Assembly (NCBI GenBank): GCA_026929865.2
Contig: CM049396.1
Coordinates: forward strand, 21,027,501 to 21,091,500
Length of the DNA: 64,000 nucleotides
Direction of reading: 5' to 3'
Origin: Hyperoplus lanceolatus
Lineage: Eukaryota > Chordata > Actinopteri > Uranoscopiformes > Ammodytidae
Shown: piece by piece, positions 11,448 through 26,115 of the stretch
Numbering within the stretch: position 1 is the stretch's first letter
Layout: each line of letters starts with the position of its first letter
Translations under genes and position numbers: made by a program
Notes under the pieces: model-generated
Databases searched by the model: none
What the model saw: only the letters and a program-made list of their open reading frames with translations
Told to the model about the DNA's origin: nothing

Positions 11448-13208
11448 TATATAGAGACGAGCAAACCACTAAAACAAGGGTCTCCAAATGGTCAAATAAT
11501 TTCTTCTGTATACATTTTTTGGTTTTCAGCATTTTCTAATGCACCAGCTGTGTTTTGGAAAAGGTCAATCGAGCCCCTTCATTGACACTCACATAAAACA
11601 AGCACAGCACCACTGTCCCCTGTTCACTCATGGAGAAGTAGGAGTGGACTCTGTGGATACCTCGAAATAAAGAATAGACATAACTTACTCAGATGTATCT
11701 CCCTCTTCCCAGACTAAACTCAAAGATGTATGATGAACAATATAGTTTGTTGCTTGTGAAAAAGTTTGAGAGTCACAGGATGCCATGGTGATAACAATAG
11801 GGTGTCATTTAATCTAGTTTTGACATTTCAAAACCCCCTGTCCTCGCTGAAACTAGACCGACATGTTTAGGCATGTGACACAAGAAAATAATAATTTTGC
11901 TTGCAATAATGTGACAATCACAGGATGTGCCAGCAATCATGATGGGGTTTCAATTTTAATCCAGGTTTCAATTGAGTTCTATTGAAAATGTCCCCCCTGG
12001 TTGACACCAGACGCGCAAGTTATTTTTAACATTGGATGAGTAATGAGTTATTTAAATGAGAAGGAATCATCTCTCAAAGTACAAACTAGGTAATTACATT
12101 TGAATAGTTTTTGATGCAAAGTGTCTCCCAAAAAATAAAGGATTTGTTTAAGTTATGGATTAAACCTTCATCTGTCTAAATACATCATGAACTGTGATAT
12201 GCAGAAGAACATATTTCAATATCTTCTGTCCAGCAGCACAACTCATTTCTAGGCAAAACAATATTAATTATGAGTACTTGTTCTCCATATTCATTCACAC
12301 ATTCAACTATATTAAAAAGCTATTCAAAATAGCTCCTTATACTGAGTTGATGATGAATCACTCACTTTAATCATCATACAGTTCATTCTTTTCCACAGCT
12401 ACAGTATAAAAATCTCAGTGTGGTATTATCAGAAAATCGACATGAGGATTCCACATGTGCCTAATGTTATGTTACAATGAAATAACAATTTGAATTGGGC
12501 TTTATTAAACAAGTTTTGAAAAGTGATTAAAAATCAAGTCAATGAAAATATAAGATTTTTGTGGAAATGAGTCAAAGTATTGTTTGGATACAGGGGAAAC
12601 ACTGTGGGCTTTCACTGCACCTTGGCTGTGAGTCAGTGTTGCACAGTGGGCTCACTAGCATTTTAATGAGGTCCCCATTCAATACATCATCAACCAATGA
12701 GCATCCTGGCTCTGGGACTGATTCTGTTTGGTTTCCAGCCCAGCAGCTCCTTTCTCAGCCCGGCTCTTTTTTGAAATCTCCTTTCTCTACATTTTTTTTC
12801 CATAGTTGAAAAAGTTAATATATATATTTTTTTAAGTGTAGCTTGGAGATACAACAATGGCTGATGTCCCCAGGAAGGCAGCCCAACAGATTTTGTGATT
12901 TGTGATTGCATACATGCCAGGCTGGGTTATCTTTGTTGGACCTGAAGAAATATCACTCAAATAATAATCTTAGATCACATTGATTGTGACGTACAATGGC
13001 CAATGTTGTCACTACAAGACGATATACACTATTGAGCAAGATAGTCTTTTCTTTTACATTAAACGCTGTGTGCCCAAACAAGCCATCACAAAGATATTTT
13101 TAGGAGAAGATAATTGTAAAAAAAAGAACAAAAAAAAAATAATGAACTGAATAATGCCAACAATGACAGTATTATATGTTTTATTGTCAGGTTGTGATTC
13201 CATCTTAA

Positions 13209-13820
13209 CCCATTGATGACTATGGCAATCTAGGATGCATGTCCTTAATGCCTGAGGGTTTTCTGAAAAAATAGTACGAATTGTCAAGTCTACCAAAACC
13301 TTAATATCTAAGCCTGTGTAGCACATAGAAACATGAAATAAAATACATTTAAAAGTTAAGGTTCACAGGTTTTATTTAAACATGCTCCCTCAGCGCTTAC
13401 AAACCAACAAATATTTCTAAAAATCGTCAAAATTAGATGAATTAGAAAATTATTAAATATTGTTAATAAATAGATGCAATGTGTTGTGTGATTTTCGTCA
13501 GTAGTCTATAGTAGACCTTGATTCTGCACGCCACTAACTGTTCCGTCTCCAACATAGCCGGCGTATTTTTTTTATTATTTTGTTTTATTTATTTATTTTT
13601 TATTTTTTTGATTGACGTGATTTTCGGCAAACCACACAACTTTTTGGTGGTCACGTGGTCTTAAAAAAATCAACAAAACCCACCTCATGTGTATTTGAAC
13701 CAATGACAGTGCATTCTATGCTGGGAATGCCATGAAAATTAGATAAAGTAATAATGCTGCGCGATGCAGCATCAGGCAGGAGAGCCAATGTGGCATCGCG
13801 CAGCAGCCGTCATCAATGGG
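13209..13820. mobile_element. piggyBac-like MITE, 612 bp
   Basis: TTAA target duplications at 13205-13208 and 13821-13824 flank inverted ends CCCATTGATGAC on the left and GTCATCAATGGG on the right. CCC/GGG termini with TTAA are the piggyBac signature. A subterminal inverted pair CTGCGCGATGC / GCATCGCGCAG lies near 13755-13803. There is no transposase frame, so it is non-autonomous. It ends 54 bp before the first base of gnai2 exon 3. Confidence 0.8.
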
Positions 13821-13874
13821 TTAAATAACATTTTCCCTCTGTCTTGCTCTTCCCTTCCCTCACTCTCTTCTCAG

Positions 13875-14016
13875 GATCATCCATGAGGACGGATACTCAG
13901 AAGATGAGTGTAAGCAGTACAGAGCAGTTGTCTACAGCAACACCATCCAGTCCATTATGGCCATCATCAAAGCCATGGGCAACCTGAAGATCGACTATGA
14001 GGAAGCTACTAGAGCG
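13875..14016 (+). CDS. gnai2: gnai2 exon 3
   Basis: A 142-nt exon, the canonical size, from acceptor TTCTCAG to donor GTAGGT. The split lysine codon AA|G joins exon 2. It encodes [20 protein letters not shown] and then [20 protein letters not shown] and YEEATRA, the linker and first helices of the all-helical domain (about residues 54-101). The divergent YEEATRA end is typical of alpha-i2-like sequences. It ends in phase 0. Confidence 0.96.
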
Positions 14017-14991
14017 GTAGGTGTCTGACAATGTAGTTGATACTTTACCACTTTTTACACGCCACCAATGCCACACAAAAGGCAGAAATGTTGTATAAAA
14101 GGTGGTTGTGTTGCTGTTAGCAAAAAACAATCCAAAGCTCGAAAGACATGTCAGCAAGAGATCATCTCCAACAGAGCTGAATGTGCCTGTTTTGGTTTGA
14201 TAGTACTCATTAACATACTATATGCCTAATTAAGAGATATTACAGATGTAGCTCCAAGTGCCATATTGTTCTCATGCAGTTTGAAACATTGTGTTTAATG
14301 ATAGAAAAAGCTGTTAAAGCTGAGTAACACAAACCTTCTTAGAACCTGTTATAGTGTTATATAGCTGCCTATATAGCTGCACTCTGTTCAGTGATATCAT
14401 TTATACTCATCACTTACAAAGCCAGTCTGCTCTCCCTCCATCCTAAACACCCATATCTTGCCTGGAGGATTTGAGGCAACAGCAGAAATGATGCAGCTCA
14501 AGAATTTGTCTTGATTGCAGCGTGACAGTGTCGACTTGGAAATCATCTTTGGGTAGCAGATGCTTCAGATGGACTCCTGCAGCGCTATGTATTTTCTGTC
14601 CCTGTGCATGTGTGCATGCGTGCAGACTTTTAAAGGAAACAGTAAAGAAACTGCCATTTTAAATGGTGAGACAATGCAGGGATATGATAAGGCATTTGCT
14701 CATGAAAAAAAGTATTACAGTATTCTTCATCATATCACATATGTGATTCAATAAATCTAGTCTTGCAGATCATTTAAAAAAAATATCATTCCAGTATCTA
14801 TAGGTATATAGAAGATGAAGCTCTCCAGCATTCAAAGCACATTTGAATGGATTACGATTGAATTCAGAGGATGAATTGCAGAGAAAAGGAGAGACAGCTG
14901 TGTTGACATGCCTTTTACGCACTCCATAAATTCAATTAAATGCCACATATTTCAACTCGGCTCTCAGTGTTTCTTTTGCTATTTAACTGAC

Positions 14992-15409
14992 GCTACGTCC
15001 ACATTTCACCATTTTAAATTTGAGATGCATCATTATTGCTACATTTCAGCCTGGCACCCCCACTAATCCGGTGTCTTAGCAAGCAGCCCTTAAACAGAGC
15101 AGTTAGCTGTCCCTGTTTCATTTTTTAAAACTCCGGCGCTGCAGGTTAGTGCAGATGGGTAGAGACGGGGTTGATTGGAAATGCTGACGTGGACAACCAT
15201 TTTAGCTTTCTGATTTCTGATTGGGTGGTAAAAGTCACGACGTGTCCTTCTGTGATTGGTCATTTCCCAGAAGAAAACAGTTTGCAGTGTACCAGAATGT
15301 GATATGTGATTTGGGGCGTGTAGTTTGGAGAGAAAAGAGAGCTTCTAAAGTGATAAAAACGCTCATGTAGACAACCTCTTCATTTAAAACGGGACAATGT
15401 GGACGTAGC
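14992..15409. mobile_element. MITE with GCTACGTCCACAT inverted ends (probable hAT)
   Basis: GCTACGTCCACAT at 14992-15004 is mirrored by ATGTGGACGTAGC at 15397-15409, and ATTTAAAA/TTTTAAAT-like sequence follows at both inner edges. There is no coding frame. The termini resemble hAT-type GGCTACGTCCACA ends common in fish. The flanking 8-mers match only partly, so target duplication and superfamily remain uncertain. Confidence 0.6.
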
Positions 15410-15551
15410 CTTAGATATGCTTTTAAAAGAATGTATTAATGATACATAAGGAAATCTGATCAACCCGATCCTCAATATCAATTCAGCTTGAATAAGTATG
15501 AAGCAGCAGTGGGATAAAATACCACGCTTAGTTACTCCAACATGCATTCTA

Positions 15552-15830
15552 CACTCAACAAAAATATAAACGCAACACTTTTGTTTTTGCTCCCATTTTT
15601 CATGAGATGGACTTAAAGATCTAAAATTCATTCCAGATACACAATATTACCATTTCTCTCAAACATTGTTCACAAATCTGTCTAAATGTGTGATAGTGAG
15701 CACTTCTGCTTTGCTGAGATAATCCATCCCACCTCACAGGTGTGCCACAACAAGATGCTGATCTGACATCATGATTAGTGCACAGGTGTGCCTTTGACTG
15801 TCCACAATAAAAGGCCACCTTGAAATGTGC
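15552..15830 (+). repeat. Left terminal inverted repeat of the Tc1 element
   Basis: 279 bp, matched by 16904-17182 in reverse. Long arms of this length are typical of IR/DR-type Tc1 elements with inner and outer transposase binding sites. Confidence 0.93.
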
Positions 15831-15849
15831 AGTTTTGTCTCACAGCAAA

Positions 15850-16863
15850 ATGCCACAGATGCCACAAGCATTGAGGGAGCGTGCAATTGGCATGCTGACA
15901 GCAGGAATGTCAACCAGATCTGTTGCTCGTGCATTGAATGTTCATTTCTCCACCATAAGCCGTCTCCAAAGGCGTTTCAGAGAATATGGCAGTACATCCA
16001 ACCGGCTTCACAACCGTAGACCACGTGTAACCACACCAGCCCAGGACCTCCACATCCAGCAGGTTCACCTCCAAGATCGTCTGAGACCAGCCACTGAGAC
16101 AGCTGCTGAAACAATTGGTTTGCATAACCAAACAATTTCTGCACAAACTGTCAGAAACCGTCTCAGGGAAGCTCAACTGCATGCTCGTCGTCCTCATCGG
16201 GGTCTTGACCAGACTCCAGCTCGTCGCTGTAACAGACTTGAGTGGGCAAATGCTCACATTCGATGGCGTCTGGCACGTTGGAGAGGTGTTCTCTTCACGG
16301 ATGAATCTCGGTTTACATTGTTCAGGGCAGATGGCAGACAGCGTGTGTGGCGTTGTGTGGGTGAGCGCTTTGCTGATGTCAATGTTGTGGATCGAGTGGC
16401 CCATGGTGGTGGTGGGGTTATGGTATGGGCAGGCATCTGTTATGGACGAAGAACACAGGTGCATTTTATTGATGGCATTTTGAATGCACAGAGATACCGT
16501 GATGAGATCCTGAGGCCCATTGTTGTGCCATACATCCATGAACATCACCTCACGTTTCAGCAAGATAATGCACGGCCCCATGTTGCAAGGATCTGTACAC
16601 AATTCTTGGAAGCTGAAAATGTCCCAGTTCTTGCATGGCTAGCATACTCACCGGACATGTCACCCATTGAGCATGTTTGGGATGTGCTTGACCGGCGTAT
16701 ACGACAGTGTGCACCACTTCTTACTAATATCCAACAACTTCGCACAGCCATTGAAGAGGAGTGGACCAACATGCCACAGGCCACAATTGACAATCTGATA
16801 AACTCTATGCGAAGAAGATGTGTTGCACTGCATGAGGCAAATGGTGGTCACACCAGATACTGA
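15850..16863 (+). CDS. Tc1-family transposase, DD34E, intact
   Basis: 337 residues, the usual Tc1 length. The transposase binds the element's inverted repeats and catalyses cut-and-paste transposition at TA sites in the nucleus. An N-terminal bipartite helix-turn-helix region (about residues 5-110; MSTRSVARALNVHFSTISRL is the first recognition unit) is joined by an RRPR linker (residues 56-59). The catalytic triad is D151 in LFTDESRF, D239 in FQQDNARPH and E274 in SPIEHVWD, with 34 residues between the last two. A glycine-rich GGGGVMVW box lies near residue 187. The start is the ATG at 15850 (MPQMPQALRE), as in related elements; the frame is open a little upstream into the inverted repeat but without an ATG. 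No stop or frameshift is seen, so activity is plausible but untested. Confidence 0.95.
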   Translation: MPQMPQALRERAIGMLTAGMSTRSVARALNVHFSTISRLQRRFREYGSTSNRLHNRRPRVTTPAQDLHIQQVHLQDRLRPATETAAETIGLHNQTISAQTVRNRLREAQLHARRPHRGLDQTPARRCNRLEWANAHIRWRLARWRGVLFTDESRFTLFRADGRQRVWRCVGERFADVNVVDRVAHGGGGVMVWAGICYGRRTQVHFIDGILNAQRYRDEILRPIVVPYIHEHHLTFQQDNARPHVARICTQFLEAENVPVLAWLAYSPDMSPIEHVWDVLDRRIRQCAPLLTNIQQLRTAIEEEWTNMPQATIDNLINSMRRRCVALHEANGGHTRY

Positions 16864-16903
16864 CTGGTTCTGAGTCCCCAGAACCCCAATAAAGCAAAAA
16901 AAT

Positions 16904-17182
16904 GCACATTTCAGAGTGGCCTTTTATTGTGGACAGTCTAAGGCACACCTGTGCACTAATCATGATGTCAGATCAGCATCTTGATGTGGCACACCTGTGA
17001 GGTGGGATGGATTATCTCAGCAAAGCAGAAGTGCTCACTATCACACATTTAGACAGATTTGTGAACAATGTTTGAGAGAAATGGTAATATTGTGTATCTG
17101 GAATGAATTTTAGATCTTTAAGTCCATCTCATGAAAAATGGGAGCAAAAACAAAAGTGTTGCGTTTATATTTTTGTTGAGTG
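16904..17182 (-). repeat. Right terminal inverted repeat of the Tc1 element
   Basis: 279 bp and collinear with the left repeat. The visible differences are a few substitutions near the inner third, such as CCACATC versus CCACAAC. Confidence 0.93.
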
Positions 17183-18835
17183 TACAATGCAGGCAATTCA
17201 ATCACAATGTTTATATAACCGTAATAATCCTTACTTTGCAGTTTCTGTACAATTGTGATAGTTATACTCTATCCACTGTTTCAAACTCCTGGCTGACCAC
17301 CCTTATTCCTGGGGATTTGAATAAACACGGCTTTATATGTGAAGAGCTTTTTGACAGCCTGGTATATGACAGGATTGGCTCTGCCAAGGAAGCTAGCTCT
17401 GCATGACAAGTTTAGTTTATGGGTTACACCCTCACCCTACAATGCAATGGCCCACAGAGAGCTTTGTGTAGCAGGAACAGTTCACAGATTTCAATTACAA
17501 AAACAATATTAGCCTCACAGCCAGAGGGAACACAGTCAGTATTCAGTAATATCCTGCAATGTGTGTGTGACTCAACTGGTTTGAGTGATCTATTTGTTTC
17601 TACATACGGAACAAGCCACTTTCATTGTTTGCTAAACATGAACATTGCTGCAAACTGCTGGTAACCAAATAGTCATCAGCACAGTGCATTCATTTTCCAG
17701 TGCCATGCACTTTTTACCAAACGTTTACGTATAATTTCCTTCATAACCATTTGTCAACTGATATCACATCATTTGCATGACTGTATTAGGACTATTTTAG
17801 ATGCTGCAGATGCTCTCAAAAGTTAATAAGCAAATAAATCACTGCCCATCAGATCAACCGAAAGGCCTATACTTTGGATTGGTCATTGAGAGTTGAGAGC
17901 GTAGGTACAGTATCAGAGCTAAGCTATAGCGTTCTTCATCTTACGAAGTCAACGTGAAGCTTCTTGTTGTATATTTTACAGGATTTTAATGACTACCACA
18001 TGCTACCATCTGCTGACTTACTGTGATTTACAGCTCTGATAGAGAGGAGGGCCAGACAATGGTTAACTAATACATGGGCGTCTGTTCTCAATAACAAACA
18101 TCAAACGTTTATGTACGACCTGGACCGGTGTTAAACACAGAGGTTTAGTTATAGAATTTGAATGAACACCTCCCTCCTAACAAAGGCAAGTCAAAATATG
18201 AATATACTGTCCACCATTTTTGAACAGGTCCTTGCACCTTAATATACAGATTATAGTGCAAAGTTTTAAAGTTATCTGTCAAATGCACAACAATTACTTG
18301 AGCGGGCATTGGAAATAAAATGGTTAGCTCTCATGTCAAATGAGACTTGTATGGAAGGCACAAGGTTGCAGGTGCTTAAATTTAAATAAGATGGCAAGAA
18401 CAGTTTCAATCAATTTTCTTTGTCAAATGAATTGGGATATGTTTTTAAAAAGCCAATACAATAAAACCAAACAGGTGTCTGTATCCAACAATAATCAAAA
18501 CGTACTGTTGATTCTACAAACATCTACGTTTGGAATTTAACAGTTTGTAGAGTCATACGCTTTACATTAAAAATTAAATCACAATCAACAAAGTGTGTAT
18601 GTTTTAGTTTTTTCTTTTGTCCTTTCACATCAATTCTGAACTTAATAGTATCATACACTTAATAGTAAAACAGTAAGTACTACTTAGTAGGCCAGCATCA
18701 CTGTGTAATACTACCAATGTAGAAATATACTATAATGCCCTGCAATGTCATGCTTGTCAGTTCTTTGTAGTGAAGAAAGATGAGTATTAAACAAATGAAT
18801 AAAATAATTCTTTAAGATCACCTACAGTGACTAAT

Positions 18836-18963
<128 letters not shown>

Positions 18964-18973
18964 ATCTTGTCAG

Positions 18974-19134
18974 GATGATGCCCGCCAACTGTTTGCCCTG
19001 TCGGCAGCAGCAGAGGAGCAGGGCATCCTGCCAGAAGACCTTTCCAACGTCATCCAGCGACTGTGGGCTGACGGCGGCGTCCAGGGCTGCTTCACACGGG
19101 CCCGAGAGTACCAGCTCAATGACTCTGCGGCCTA
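18974..19134 (+). CDS. gnai2: gnai2 exon 4
   Basis: A 161-nt exon encoding [20 protein letters not shown] and then [33 protein letters not shown], which are the helical-domain helices (about residues 102-155). The [12 protein letters not shown] stretch is characteristic of alpha-i2/i3 (161 nt, versus 158 nt in alpha-i1). The donor is GTGAGT and the exon ends in the split tyrosine codon TA|C. Its length is not a multiple of three, so skipping would shift the frame. Confidence 0.97.
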
Positions 19135-20988
<1,854 letters not shown>

Positions 20989-21532
20989 TAAGATTTTTAT
21001 TTATTTATTTATTTAATTTAATTGTTTTTCTCAACTGCTCAAGCTCATTTAGTGAAACAAACACTATTGAAACTATTAAACGTTGGATCACTACATCAGT
21101 TTATATTGCGCATATAAACATTTCACAAAAGGCCAGAACCTACTAATTCACTCTGGGTGCCCAAGAGGTGTATGTAATAGCAGAGATGGGTCAACTTCAC
21201 TGTACACCCATTAAATCCAATGAGCCAGTGGTGCCATTTTACACATTTTATAGGACTGTTTACAGGCTGCTTTTAAGATCATAATCTAGTAACTACACTG
21301 AAAACAAAGCGTGAGAAACTAGCAGGACTCAGGTTTAGGTTTGAATTGTTCCAAAAGTATCCTGAAATGTTTGCCTTTGGCTGAAGATTTGCACAATAAA
21401 CATATAAGTGCATCAGAGTAAACCAGGTTTTAGAAAGCAGGGAAATAACAGTTTTCCGCTTTGTGAAGTTGCTGCCTCGTTCCAGCAACTGAGCTTTAAG
21501 ATGTCTTTGGAACTGAATGGTTTCACATGATG

Positions 21533-22636
21533 CAGGGCTCTAGACTGCGACCAAATGCTCGCATTTTGCGACCATTTTTTGAGACAGTGCGAGTACTTTT
21601 TTCAACTAGGGGCACGCGCGCGACCGGGAAATTCGCCGACATATGTAGTCGTTATTATTATTACAGCCATTAATAGTGCTTTGTGTTTGAGGGAGAGAGA
21701 GAGAGCAGTCCGCGAGTGATCAGTGACACAATCAACTGCGCGGATCACGTGACCTACTCTCATCTCAGTGTCCCGCTGTAGTCACCTCGTTAACATGTTG
21801 CCAACTGGCGACTTTTTCCCACTATATTTGCCGACTTTCCGCCGTAGCGCTAAGGCTTGTTAAAGACCAGAGACACATCTTGCAACTTTTTTTTTAATAC
21901 CGCGCTCACCAGAGCCGAGTACTAGCAACGGCTGCTGTCAGCTCCTCCTCACCGCTGACAGCCCTCACTCACACGGTGCTACCTGCAGCAGTCAGCAGAC
22001 AGACAACCCCGTGTCGCTCTGAGCAAGAGCTGCCTGGTGACTTTTGTAAACACGTAAATAGTTTTATAGGTCCACATTCAATTGGCGACTGCATATCTAT
22101 AAAAAAAAAAGCTAACCTTGTAGTTATGGCAACTAACAAAGTTTTTAAAGTTAGTTTGTAAAGAGACCTAGGTAATTTGTATACTACCTGCCTGGTCAGC
22201 ATTTTCTATTCATTTTTCCTCTTTCAGAATTGCATATTATGCAAATTAGTTGATTATGTCATCTAGCTACTACTAGTTAATTTTGGGCCAATAACTATTT
22301 TCCTTATAGCAGAGATAGAGAAGGAAAAATCACAGGGTTCAGGAGTAGAAGGGGTTGTGGTGAAAATGGGTAAACATCCCTTTTCCTAAAGGAATGTCTG
22401 AAGGATTTCACATGGTGATGCAAAATCAAAAACACAATGAATTGTATCATCTGTTGTCAGTGTGGTCCAAAACATGCTGACGATACAATATCAGTAGGCC
22501 TAATATAGTTTAAATAGTGAAAAATTTGAATTGATGCATAGCAGGTCTATTTAAGGTGTGCCCCTACATTTTCTGCTTGCGCTCCTAAACATTCTGAGTT
22601 AGGGGCGCTAGTAAAACATGTTAGTCTGGAGCCCTG
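21533..22636. mobile_element. Non-autonomous DNA transposon, CAGGGCTC termini
   Basis: The inverted ends are CAGGGCTCTAGACT on the left and AGTCTGGAGCCCTG on the right (one mismatch). The direct repeat TGATG touches both ends (21528-21532 and 22637-22641). Sequence inside the left end is dominated by TGCGACCA-type motifs seen in fish hAT repeats. No transposase frame is found. A hAT element should have an 8-bp duplication and only 5 bp match here, so the superfamily is open. Confidence 0.65.
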
Positions 22637-23504
22637 TGATGTGTTTGCTTCTGCTCTGTGTCTGTGTGTAATATCTTAGTCTTGATTTATTTTATTTCTG
22701 TTTGGAAGATGTAAGACAAATCCAACTAGCACTCGTTTGACCTACAGCCTCCTACTCTCCAGTGCTGCACTGCCGTGATTTATTTAGCTAATCTAAGAAA
22801 TGCTGTAAACGTGTGCACTGTTGAGGTAAACAGTATTAAGTCTGTCACTTTTATAATGAGCTCTGCTTACTCAGCCTATAGCTGGCTGCCTGTAAGGGAC
22901 AAAGTTTTGCATTAATGAACCGAATTCCACTAAGTAACAAACTGCTCAGCAGGAGGACTGATGTGTCAAGAAGACTAAAGTGTGTCACTCTTAGATGCTC
23001 CTGTACAAATGATTACACTCTAACTTTGGCTGCCAGCTGAAAAGCTCCCTCTCAATATTAGATAGAGGAAATTGAGCTTCCTCTCTCATCCATCAAGCCA
23101 CCCTCTGTTTTCATGAATTAGTCATGTAGTGAAAAACCTGCCGCTGCGGTGGCTCAAAAACCGTTGCACTGTTGTTTTGGGAAGATTGTTAACACACATT
23201 CAATAGGAATACTTGGGGTTTAGAATAATCATTGCTTTCCACACTATCGCATAATTGTGCTCCAATAGCAGTTTATGGATTTTTATTACTGTGGACATCG
23301 AGGCTGGAGAGGGTGCCTTCTTTTATTTTTTTATTTTTTTTACTGGAGCACACAATGTCTCAACCCATCTGAAGGGCTTCCTGTTACCAGAACAACTGCA
23401 CTGCACTAAAAATGCCAACAAATGCCAGCAATAATAACAAGGCCTGTGCAGCGAGGCCAGCCTGCCTCGAAGAGAGAGGATGAGGCGGGAATGTATTTGC
23501 TGGT

Positions 23505-23505
<1 letters not shown>

Positions 23506-23537
<32 letters not shown>
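23506..23537. repeat. (GA)16 microsatellite
   Basis: A 32-nt purine dinucleotide tract in gnai2 intron 5, 136 nt upstream of exon 6. Confidence 0.95.
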
Positions 23538-23539
<2 letters not shown>

Positions 23540-23584
23540 CATTATTCCGGAGGGGGGAAGCCTGGGAGTGGCTTGTCAGTGTGA

Positions 23585-23809
<225 letters not shown>

Positions 23810-23900
23810 TGAGCTTACAGTACACCCCCCTTACATTTAGAATAGGGAGGGAGGTTGAGGGTTTCCATTATGTGCCCTAGTGGTACTATCTAATGTCTAA

Positions 23901-24879
<979 letters not shown>

Positions 24880-25070
24880 GCCCTAACAAGTACGAGGAGG
24901 CCCAAGCTTATATTCAGACCAAATTCGAGGACCTGAACAAGAAGAAGGATACCAAGGAAATCTACACCCACTTCACCTGCGCCACCGACACCAAGAACGT
25001 GCAGTTTGTGTTCGATGCCGTCACTGACGTCATCATCAAGAACAACCTGAAGGATTGTGGCCTCTTCTAA
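24880..25070 (+). CDS. gnai2: gnai2 exon 8 (C terminus, stop)
   Basis: 191 coding nt ending in TAA. It encodes the [20 protein letters not shown] segment, [20 protein letters not shown] and [17 protein letters not shown] is the G5 motif. The C-terminal CGLF carries the cysteine (C352) ADP-ribosylated by pertussis toxin and forms the receptor-contacting tail. Exons 2-8 total 950 nt, and with the missing 118-nt exon 1 give 356 codons including the stop, exactly the family length. Confidence 0.98.
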
Positions 25071-25128
25071 AAATACACGTCTGAGAGAGAGAGAGTCGAG
25101 GTGAGTTCAGAGATGTTACTCACAAAGT

Positions 25129-25493
25129 CCCTGCATTCGAAATTGCATACTCTTTCTTTTTTCTATTCTACATACTATTTTTGACGATAAAAATGATCTA
25201 CTTAGCATGCAGTAGGCATACATTTAGGAAATCATTTGAATTATTCATTTGATCATTACATTGCGCCTTGATCTTGCCTCTTGCTTTTATATCCGTCGCA
25301 TCCACGGTTGTTTTCATAACGGAGGCTCCGTCGATGTGACGTCACTTCGGGTTGCACACTGGATTGTGGGTCCGAATTAAGTAGACATCCGGGTATTTTT
25401 TAAACATATGAAATCCAACCAGAAGAATTGGGACATCCTAAACCTTTTTTCTACTATCCTAAAAGGCAGAAAGTACGGGTATTGGAACGCAGG
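25129..25493. mobile_element. Probable MITE in the gnai2 3' UTR intron
   Basis: CCTGCATTCGAAATTGCATACT at the left resembles the inverse of the right end (AGTACGGGTATTGGAACGCAGG). These TGCRTTCCAAT...CATACT ends are like common fish hAT MITEs. Identity between the ends is moderate and no clean target duplication is visible, so this is tentative. Confidence 0.5.
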
Positions 25494-26091
25494 GAGTGAT
25501 TCAGATCCCTAACACAGTCACAAAATGAAGCCTGCTTTCAATGATCTGACTCGGGTAATTGTGTTTTTGTGCTTTCTTCTTAGATGACTTGAAACAGTTC
25601 CGGTGACCATAAAGACAGGATAATACACACATCATGAATGACTGCACTGGCCAACCCACGATTCTGCTTTGATCTGCTTTTTATAAAGACATCTAAGAGA
25701 GACTGAAAAACCCGACGAGTCTTTGCAGAATTTCAACGGCTGATGATCCAGTCAACTCTTATTGTTAACTCTTTGGGCTATGACCACAAAAATCAACATT
25801 TAGTATTGTATTTTTGTCCTTTTTTGTTTTTTCTTGCATTAATTTTACTTCTATAAATTCAGATGTGCAAATTATTAAAACTTTTAATCACATGAAGCTT
25901 ATTTTTGAAGAGATGAAGCAGGGGCATGGACATGAAATATGATTGATAAAGGAAAGGGCTTTTTTTCTTTTTAATAATGTTTACATAAGTTCATCATTCA
26001 TAGCCAAACTGTATATTGTTCTGCATGACTCAACATGGCAAATATTAGCTCTGTAATCTGCACAAATGATCTTACATTCCTACAAAATGAA

Positions 26092-26097
26092 AATAAA
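26092..26097 (+). terminator. gnai2: gnai2 poly(A) signal
   Basis: AATAAA in an A-rich stretch about 510 nt into exon 9. An earlier ATTAAA at about 25874 and later AATAAA copies (for example near 27003) could be alternatives. Confidence 0.6.
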
Positions 26098-26115
26098 AAA
26101 TATTAAAACGTTGAA

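Larger units (their letters stand above)
8472..13874. other. gnai2: gnai2 intron 2
   Basis: A 5.4-kb phase-2 intron. It contains a (CA)40 microsatellite, a fold-back Tc1 element (10023-11447) and a piggyBac-like MITE (13209-13820). The remainder is AT-rich with no recognisable element. The acceptor is a long CT tract ending TTCTCAG. Confidence 0.8.
15552..17182 (+). mobile_element. Complete Tc1-like transposon, 1631 bp
   Basis: TA duplications (15550-15551 and 17183-17184) flank 279-bp terminal inverted repeats (15552-15830 and 16904-17182). The repeats are collinear without indels and differ at only a handful of positions near the inner side. The termini are CACTCAACAAAAATATAAA. The element carries an uninterrupted DD34E transposase gene and an AATAAA at 16888-16893. 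Near-identical arms plus an intact gene mean recent insertion, and the element may be autonomous. It is in gnai2 intron 3, same strand as the gene. Confidence 0.95.
25071..26115 (+). other. gnai2: gnai2 3' UTR with a 3' UTR intron
   Basis: Thirty nt after the stop codon a strong donor (CGAG|GTGAGT, intron from 25101) appears. A matching acceptor (TTTCTTCTTAG) ends at 25583, so exon 9 is non-coding. Mammalian GNAI2 and GNAI3 are known to have such a 3' UTR intron. The stop-to-junction distance of 30 nt is below the roughly 50-55-nt limit for nonsense-mediated decay. The intron contains a probable MITE. Confidence 0.75.

Noticed and set aside
15910..16602. 230-codon frame on the - strand inside the Tc1 element
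   Set aside because: Antisense shadow of the transposase gene.
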